17,973 bases of DNA from positions 1 to 17,973 of the forward strand of contig JAITVM010000017.1 in assembly GCA_031285815.1 (NCBI GenBank), in the 5' to 3' direction. This DNA is from Clostridiales bacterium (GTDB taxonomy: Bacteria; Bacillota; Clostridia; Lachnospirales; JAITVM01). The notes under the pieces are model-generated. The model was not told where the DNA came from. It searched no databases and worked only from the letters and a program-made list of their open reading frames with translations. Shown one piece after another: positions 14,259 to 17,973 of this stretch. How positions within the stretch are numbered: position 1 is the first letter of the stretch; each line of letters opens with the position of its first letter. The translations under genes and the position numbers were made by a program.

Positions 14259-14294
14259 AAAAAAATAAAACCCTGTAAAATTAGGGGGTTTTTT
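14259..14294. terminator. Terminator-like hairpin in the dnaA leader
   Basis: AAAACCC (14267-14273) pairs with GGGTTTT (14286-14292) around a 12-base loop. On the minus strand, in the sense of dnaA, the stem is followed by ATTTTTTT (14266-14259). On the plus strand it runs into TTTTTT (14289-14294). It lies between the predicted dnaA start site (about 14376) and the dnaA ATG. It is either an attenuator of dnaA or an insulator if a further promoter lies below it. Confidence 0.55.
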
Positions 14295-14382
14295 GTGCTA
14301 AAAAAATTATCCGCACAATAAACATGAATAAGTTACAATTATCAACAAACAAAACTTAAATAAAAATGGCACTTTTGAAAAA

Positions 14383-14410
14383 ACTATAAAGTTATACACA
14401 GTGTTATCAA
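14383..14410 (-). promoter_or_regulatory. dnaA promoter overlapped by two DnaA boxes
   Basis: On the minus strand, TTGATA (14410-14405, 5 of 6) with a 16-base spacer precedes TATAGT (14388-14383, 5 of 6), predicting a start near 14376. The boxes TTATCAACA (14404-14412) and TTATACACA (14392-14400) cover the -35 and the spacer, the classical layout for DnaA autorepression. A second, weaker candidate is TTGCTT-17-TATTAT (14491-14463), with a TG extension and a DnaA box over its -35. Confidence 0.68.
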
Positions 14411-14569
14411 CATATTGTTAATAACTTGCGGATTTAAACCTGTTTTACACAAGGCCACTATAATAATATCAAAATATCTGTGGATAAGCAATATAAAATT
14501 GATTTCCCTGAAAGGTAGGGGTTTATATTATTGATATATATTTTGTTTTTTGAATTAACCGTAAAAAAC

Positions 14570-14598
14570 TTGACTGCCAAAAAGTTATTTTATATAAT
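14570..14598 (+). promoter_or_regulatory. Promoter of the rpmH-rnpA-yidD-yidC-jag operon
   Basis: TTGACT (14570-14575, 5 of 6) with a 17-base spacer precedes a perfect TATAAT (14593-14598). Transcription would begin near 14605, about 70 bases before rpmH. This is one of the two best sigma-A promoters in the window, fitting a heavily expressed ribosomal-protein gene. Confidence 0.85.
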
Positions 14599-14674
14599 AG
14601 CAATAGTGCATAGGTGGTTTATGCATTTGTTTTTATATGCTAAACCAAAATCAGGTGATAAGGAGGTGCCGGGT

Positions 14675-14809
14675 TTGAAAATGACGTTTCAGCCTAAAAA
14701 TAGGCAAAGAAAAAGGGAACATGGTTTTAGAAAAAGAATGAGTACCAAAAATGGTAGGAAGGTTTTGTTAAGAAGACGCCAAAAAGGTAGAAAAGTATTG
14801 TCTGCTTAA
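14675..14809 (+). CDS. rpmH: 50S ribosomal protein L34
   Basis: Encodes 44 residues, exactly the usual bL34 size, very rich in Arg and Lys, with the hallmark order M-T-F-Q-P-K-N-R-Q-R-K-R-E-H-G-F-R-K-R-M and the closing K-G-R-K-V-L-S-A. Translation starts at a TTG. AAGGAGG lies eight bases upstream of it, while the ATG two codons later is too distant. The long in-frame extension upstream (to 14531) covers the promoter and SD and is not coding. It is the first gene of the operon, followed by a hairpin with a T run that may lower read-through into rnpA. Confidence 0.98.
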   Translation: MKMTFQPKNRQRKREHGFRKRMSTKNGRKVLLRRRQKGRKVLSA

Positions 14810-14820
14810 TTATTAATATG

Positions 14821-14848
14821 AGGCCACTATTTGTGGTCTTTTTATTTA
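14821..14848 (+). terminator. Terminator/attenuator between rpmH and rnpA
   Basis: AGGCCAC (14821-14827) pairs with GTGGTCT (14833-14839), with one G-T wobble, around a five-base loop, followed by a T-rich stretch to 14848. It lies 11 bases after the rpmH stop. Since rnpA shows no clear promoter of its own, partial termination would set a high L34 to RnpA ratio. Confidence 0.75.
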
Positions 14849-14952
14849 GTACACTGCCGATTGGTAAACTTTTCTTGAAGTTAAACAGCGTTTACACAGA
14901 CGAGGGATATTTAGGTTATGCCAGTTATTTATTTGGTTACGGGAGGTTTTTT

Positions 14953-15297
14953 TTGGAATTTACAACTTCTCTAAAGAAAAATTTTGATTTTCGGAAAGTA
15001 TATAATAGGGGGACGCCTATTGCCAATAGAAATTTGATCGTATATATTTTGAAAAATAACATGGAATGTAATTATTTAGGTATTTCTGTTAGTAAAAAGG
15101 TTGGCAATTCTGTAATTAGGAGCAAGGTTACACGCCTCATACGGGAATCCTACCGGCTTTCGGAAAAAAAAATTTGCAGGGGATATAATATTGTTGTAAT
15201 TGCTAGGAATACAGCAAAGGGATTGCCTTTTTTTGAAATTAATAACTCATTGCTCCATCTTTTGAGAAAACATAAGCTATTAAATGTTAGTAAATAG
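14953..15297 (+). CDS. rnpA: Ribonuclease P protein component
   Basis: Encodes 114 residues, normal for RnpA, the basic protein that assists the RNase P RNA in 5' tRNA maturation. It begins E-F-T-T-S-L-K-K-N-F-D-F-R-K-V-Y-N-R-G, the standard N-terminus after the start codon. The central signature K-K-V-G-N-S-V-I-R-S-K-V-T-R-L-I-R-E contains R-S-K where most families show R-N-R. The start is a TTG at 14953, with GGGAGG six bases upstream. The frame stays open back to 14818, but that part covers the attenuator and leader and has no family similarity. About 105 bases of untranslated leader lie between the attenuator and the start. Confidence 0.96.
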   Translation: MEFTTSLKKNFDFRKVYNRGTPIANRNLIVYILKNNMECNYLGISVSKKVGNSVIRSKVTRLIRESYRLSEKKICRGYNIVVIARNTAKGLPFFEINNSLLHLLRKHKLLNVSK

Positions 15298-15341
15298 CCT
15301 GTTCTTAAATTTGGTAAGAAAATTAGCGGCGTGGAGAATTT

Positions 15342-15584
15342 ATGGTTAAAAAAATTTGTTTATATTTGATTATTTTTTATAAAAGAGCTATATCGCCCGC
15401 TTTACCCAATTCATGCAAGTTTTACCCTACCTGCTCACAATACGCTTTTGAGGCCATTGAGCGGTATGGGGTTATAAAAGGCATATATTTGGGGGCCAAA
15501 AGGATCTTGCGTTGCAACCCTTTTTCTAAAGGTGGTTTTGACCCAGTGCCTTTAGAAGAATCATCAGAGGAGGAAGATTTTTGA
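15342..15584 (+). CDS. yidD: Membrane protein insertion efficiency factor YidD
   Basis: Encodes 80 residues with the YidD signature: an N-terminal amphipathic helix (C-L-Y-L-I-I-F-Y-K-R-A-I-S-P), three conserved cysteines in C-K-F-Y-P-T-C-S-Q-Y-A and L-R-C-N-P, and the closing G-G-F-D-P-V-P. YidD associates with the inner face of the membrane and aids YidC-dependent insertion. The acidic tail (E-E-S-S-E-E-E-D-F) follows the conserved part. The ATG has GGAG upstream. The stop codon overlaps the yidC TTG as TTGA, so the pair is translationally coupled, matching their shared function. Confidence 0.97.
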   Translation: MVKKICLYLIIFYKRAISPALPNSCKFYPTCSQYAFEAIERYGVIKGIYLGAKRILRCNPFSKGGFDPVPLEESSEEEDF

Positions 15585-16591
15585 ATCTGTTTATTTTGTT
15601 AAATGCTTCAAAAATACCAAATGAACCTAACGTCGTGACATCGTTTATAGCAGGGGTTTTAGGTATTATTTTAGATTTTATTTATGGCTTTGTTTCCTTA
15701 TTTACAGAAAATTATGTTTTGGGTTTGTCAATTATTTTGTTCACAATTATTACCAGGTTCCTAATGGTGCCCTTTGCTGTGAGTTCACAAAAATCTATGA
15801 TGAAAACTCAAAGAATCCAACCTGAGGTTAATAAGATAAATAAAAAGTATGGGGATTCTAAGGATCCGGAAGTTTTAAAGAAAAAAAATGCAGAGATCCA
15901 AGCTTTATATGCCAAGGAGAAAATTAACCCGATTGCAAGCTGCTTACCGCTGTTTTTACAGCTACCGATTTTTTTCGCGCTATCCTATATAATGCAAGTG
16001 CCATACCTTTATATAGGTGCTTTGAAAGAATTATATGTAGACAAGCTTGCAAATGTGGTTTTGTCTATAAATAATAGTTTACAATTGCTTGAGCCGATTA
16101 TATTGCCAAAACTATTGAACCGCGATATAAATATTGGTGCTAATTACCCAGACCAATTAGCGCGTGTATTAGCCAGGTTTACCGAGGCTGAGTGGCAAGA
16201 TTTTTTTACACGGGTGCCGGCGGAGTTTTCTGCCCAAATTGAACAAGTTAAGTCAATACTAATGCAGATCGAAAATACTGGCATGTTTTTTGGGCTGAAG
16301 CTTACTGAGACACCGGGGTTTAGGCTGTCGCCAGCGATTATTATACCTATTTTATCAGCAGTAACCAGTTTTTTGTCATCTTATATAATGACAAGGCAAC
16401 AAAAAAATACTTCATCTGACCCAAATTTGGTCAACACTCAAAAAACGATGACATACGTGACCCCTTTGATGATGGCTTTTTTTACAATAACTACGCCAAT
16501 AGGCGTTGGTATATACTGGATTACTTCTAATGTGTTTCATATTGTCCAACAAATAGTTATTAATAGAATCTATTCTAATAAAGGGGAATGA
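15581..16591 (+). CDS. yidC: Membrane protein insertase YidC/OxaA (SpoIIIJ family)
   Basis: Encodes 336 residues. The protein inserts and folds membrane proteins, alone or with SecYEG. The first conserved helix has I-I-T-R-F-L-M-V-P-F, with the catalytic-groove arginine at 59. A charged cytoplasmic coiled-coil hairpin (about 70-115) precedes P-I-A-S-C-L-P-L-F-L-Q-L-P-I-F-F-A-L. The last helices lie in I-I-I-P-I-L-S-A-V-T-S-F and I-G-V-G-I-Y-W-I-T-S-N. The segment at roughly 145-245 between the second and third conserved helices is longer than in SpoIIIJ. I see no lipobox cysteine at the N-terminus, unlike Bacillus SpoIIIJ. The start is TTG, with AGGAGGA upstream, overlapping the yidD stop. 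Confidence 0.96.
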   Translation: MNLFILLNASKIPNEPNVVTSFIAGVLGIILDFIYGFVSLFTENYVLGLSIILFTIITRFLMVPFAVSSQKSMMKTQRIQPEVNKINKKYGDSKDPEVLKKKNAEIQALYAKEKINPIASCLPLFLQLPIFFALSYIMQVPYLYIGALKELYVDKLANVVLSINNSLQLLEPIILPKLLNRDINIGANYPDQLARVLARFTEAEWQDFFTRVPAEFSAQIEQVKSILMQIENTGMFFGLKLTETPGFRLSPAIIIPILSAVTSFLSSYIMTRQQKNTSSDPNLVNTQKTMTYVTPLMMAFFTITTPIGVGIYWITSNVFHIVQQIVINRIYSNKGE

Positions 16592-16597
16592 TATATA

Positions 16598-17239
16598 GTG
16601 GATTCAGTAGAAAAAACAGCGAAGACATTAGAGGAAGCTTTAAAATTGGCATTAAATGAATTAGGTGTGGCCGAAGAAAATGTTGACTATGTTGTACTTG
16701 AGCAAGGTGTTAAAGGTATTTTGGGGTTTGGCAGTAAACCATTTAAAATAAAAGTAACAAAAAAATTTGACCCGGTATCCATTTGCAAAAACTTTTTACG
16801 TGAGATTTTTATTTGCATGGGGATTATCGTGGAATTTGATATTAAAGAAAAGGAACGGCATATAGATATATTATTAAAGGGCAGTGAGATGGGCGTATTA
16901 ATTGGAAAGCGCGGCCAAACCTTAGACTCCCTTCAGTATTTAGTTAATTTGGCTGTTAATAAAGGGAACGCCCCTTATGTAAGCGTTACTTTAGATGCAG
17001 AAAACTATAGGGAACGCAGGAAAGAGACGCTGGAGAACCTGGCCCATAACCTAGCAAAAATAGTAAAGGTTACAAGGAAAGAGGTTTCTTTAGAGCCAAT
17101 GAACCCTTATGAAAGGCGGATTATTCATTCGTCCCTTCAAAATGATAGGTTTGTATCAACATTCAGCCAGGGTCAGGAACCTTTTAGGTATGTTGTAATT
17201 TCCCCAAAAGAACGTGGGAAAAAAGTACAGCAGGCATAA
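16598..17239 (+). CDS. jag: RNA-binding protein Jag/KhpB (Jag-N, KH and R3H domains)
   Basis: Encodes 213 residues. Three domains are visible: Jag-N (1-52), with the family's G-V-K-G-I-L-G-F-G-S-K-P-F (37-49); a KH domain with the G-K-R-G loop (103-106) in V-L-I-G-K-R-G-Q-T-L-D-S-L-Q-Y; and an R3H domain with R-R-I-I-H (173-177) near the C-terminus. Jag/KhpB pairs with KhpA as an RNA chaperone and affects cell elongation and division in streptococci. The start is GTG, with AAAGGGG overlapping the end of yidC. It closes the operon and is followed after about 60 bases by a strong terminator. In many Firmicutes mnmE follows; here it does not. Confidence 0.96.
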   Translation: MDSVEKTAKTLEEALKLALNELGVAEENVDYVVLEQGVKGILGFGSKPFKIKVTKKFDPVSICKNFLREIFICMGIIVEFDIKEKERHIDILLKGSEMGVLIGKRGQTLDSLQYLVNLAVNKGNAPYVSVTLDAENYRERRKETLENLAHNLAKIVKVTRKEVSLEPMNPYERRIIHSSLQNDRFVSTFSQGQEPFRYVVISPKERGKKVQQA

Positions 17240-17299
17240 AGTCCTAGCCTTTATGCAATTTATTATATTTGGGCTAAATATACAGTAAACTATAAAGGG

Positions 17300-17344
17300 T
17301 AATCAAGCCTAGGCTATTGATATAGGCTTGATTATTATTTTTTT
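17300..17344 (+). terminator. Strong terminator of the rpmH-jag operon
   Basis: Perfect twelve-base arms (TAATCAAGCCTA 17300-17311 and TAGGCTTGATTA 17323-17334) with an 11-base loop are followed by TTATTTTTTT (17335-17344). It lies 60 bases after jag and isolates the operon from the next gene. Confidence 0.92.
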
Positions 17345-17377
17345 CAAAAGCTGGTGGTTTTTATAAAAATATCAAAA

Positions 17378-17973
17378 ATGCCGTTAAGCGCTATATTTCC
17401 GATTTATTTTGTGTTATCTGCTTTAATAGTTTTAATAAGTGAATTTATTTCGAGGCAAAGTATAATTGAAGTATATGAATGGCTGGGCGGGAATATTGTT
17501 TTATTTTTTACTGCTATGTTTTTAATATTTGTCCTGCTTTTATTATTACTGGCGCTGACCAATAGGCTATATGCCCCTTTTTTTGTGGTGCAGGGCATAG
17601 TTTTTCTATTATCATGTATAAGCTACTTTAAACAATCACAGCGGAATGAGCCGCTATTTATGGCTGATATAACCCTATCTAATTCTATTATTGGCGTTAT
17701 AGGGGAAGGGAATGTTTGGTTAACGAAGCCTATTATCTCGTCATTTATAATATTTGTATTAATAACCCTTGTTTTATTTTTGTTTCAACGGGGCTTTTAT
17801 CCGCCAGACCTAAACCAGAGGGTTTTTAATTTAGTCTTTGCCCTAATGGTCAGCAACTATTTGCTCTTTACTTCGTTTTTTAATTCTAATCTATGGGATG
17901 ATATATCTTACTCTTCAAAAGGCTTTGTACTTGGCTTCTTATCACATGCTTTATATGACCCACAAACTGAATT
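17378..17973 (+). CDS. LTA synthase/phosphoglycerol transferase family protein, N-terminal membrane part (truncated by window)
   Basis: An open frame of 198 codons runs off the right edge without a stop. It is highly hydrophobic, with about five membrane helices. Two features point to the LtaS-like family: the R-N-E-P-L-F-M-A-D-I segment (compare the R-G-E-P-x-x-x-x-D-L of LTA synthases) after the third helix, and S-S-K-G-F-V-L-G-F-L-S-H-A-L just before the expected extracellular sulfatase-like domain. Such enzymes polymerise glycerol phosphate from phosphatidylglycerol and release diacylglycerol. The catalytic domain is outside the window, so activity cannot be judged. The start is uncertain: the ATG at 17378 has no good SD, and an in-frame GTG at 17354 is an alternative. 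Confidence 0.78.
   Translation, partial: MPLSAIFPIYFVLSALIVLISEFISRQSIIEVYEWLGGNIVLFFTAMFLIFVLLLLLLALTNRLYAPFFVVQGIVFLLSCISYFKQSQRNEPLFMADITLSNSIIGVIGEGNVWLTKPIISSFIIFVLITLVLFLFQRGFYPPDLNQRVFNLVFALMVSNYLLFTSFFNSNLWDDISYSSKGFVLGFLSHALYDPQTE

Larger units (their letters stand above)
14224..14487. other. oriC: oriC, upstream part: DnaA-box cluster in the dnaA-rpmH interval
   Basis: Perfect DnaA boxes are TTATACACA at 14392-14400 (+) and 14256-14248 (-), and TTATCCACA at 14487-14479 (-). One-mismatch variants are TTATCAACA at 14339-14347 and 14404-14412 (+), TTATCCGCA at 14307-14315 (+), TTTTACACA at 14443-14451 (+) and TTATTAACA at 14424-14416 (-). Boxes 14392 and 14404 lie in the same orientation 12 bases apart. 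The rest of the 478-base interval 14196-14674 holds the dnaA and rpmH promoters, a hairpin at 14267-14292 and A/T-rich sequence; I see no gene there. Confidence 0.9.

Noticed and set aside
14531..14674. Upstream extension of rpmH to an ATG at 14531
   Set aside because: It spans the -35/-10 promoter and SD; L34 is 44 residues from the TTG at 14675.
14818..14952. Upstream extension of rnpA
   Set aside because: It covers the attenuator hairpin and leader, has no RnpA similarity, and a GGGAGG points to the TTG at 14953.

Overview
This AT-rich window is the chromosomal replication-origin region of a low-GC Gram-positive bacterium. It is most likely a member of the Clostridia: the order is dnaA-dnaN-yaaA-recF-gyrB-gyrA on one side and rpmH-rnpA-yidD-yidC-jag on the other, with strong Shine-Dalgarno (SD) sequences and many TTG starts. 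The RnpA signature (R-S-K-V-T-R-L-I-R-E-S-Y-R) resembles Lachnospiraceae-type proteins, but this is a weak pointer and I do not name a genus.

Layout. 1-436 (-) is a partial Cof-type HAD phosphatase gene running off the left edge. 510-1348 (+) is a consensus promoter, a TPP riboswitch with its expression platform, and thiT. 1469-3123 (-) is parA-parB, whose likely promoter lies at 3155-3183. 3229-4479 (-) is a small membrane protein and a YegS/DgkB-like lipid kinase with an intrinsic terminator. 4671-5594 (+) is a membrane-anchored alpha/beta hydrolase, separated from gyrA by a bidirectional terminator. 5635-14195 (-) is gyrA, gyrB, recF, yaaA, dnaN and dnaA, transcribed in the order dnaA to gyrA. 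14196-14674 is the divergent dnaA/rpmH interval, with the upstream DnaA-box cluster. 14675-17239 (+) is rpmH-rnpA-yidD-yidC-jag, ended by a strong terminator. 17378-17973 (+) is the N-terminal membrane part of an LTA-synthase-family protein running off the right edge.

How it works together. The origin is bipartite, as in Bacillus subtilis. One DnaA-box cluster lies upstream of dnaA and overlaps a near-consensus dnaA promoter. A second lies between dnaA and dnaN and holds the unwinding core: a perfect DnaA box, a short G/C stretch, six perfect TAG trinucleotides (DnaA-trios) and an AT-rich tract. Initiator, sliding clamp, RecF, gyrase and the ParAB segregation pair all sit within 11 kb of it. 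The rpmH-side operon carries RNase P protein, YidD/YidC membrane insertion and the RNA-binding protein Jag. Nearly all genes point away from the origin and so run with replication; thiT and the alpha/beta hydrolase gene run head-on.

Most of the window is a well-understood conserved locus. I see no evidence of a wholly new system. The less ordinary items are the regulatory structures (a 39-nt perfect inverted repeat between dnaN and yaaA, a terminator-like hairpin in the dnaA leader, a terminator arm that contains the thiT SD), the gene order (parAB beside gyrA, with mnmE-mnmG-rsmG-noc missing after jag), the heavy use of TTG starts, and two poorly characterised genes (the 69-residue membrane protein and the anchored hydrolase). 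No tRNA, rRNA, insertion sequence or CRISPR array was seen.
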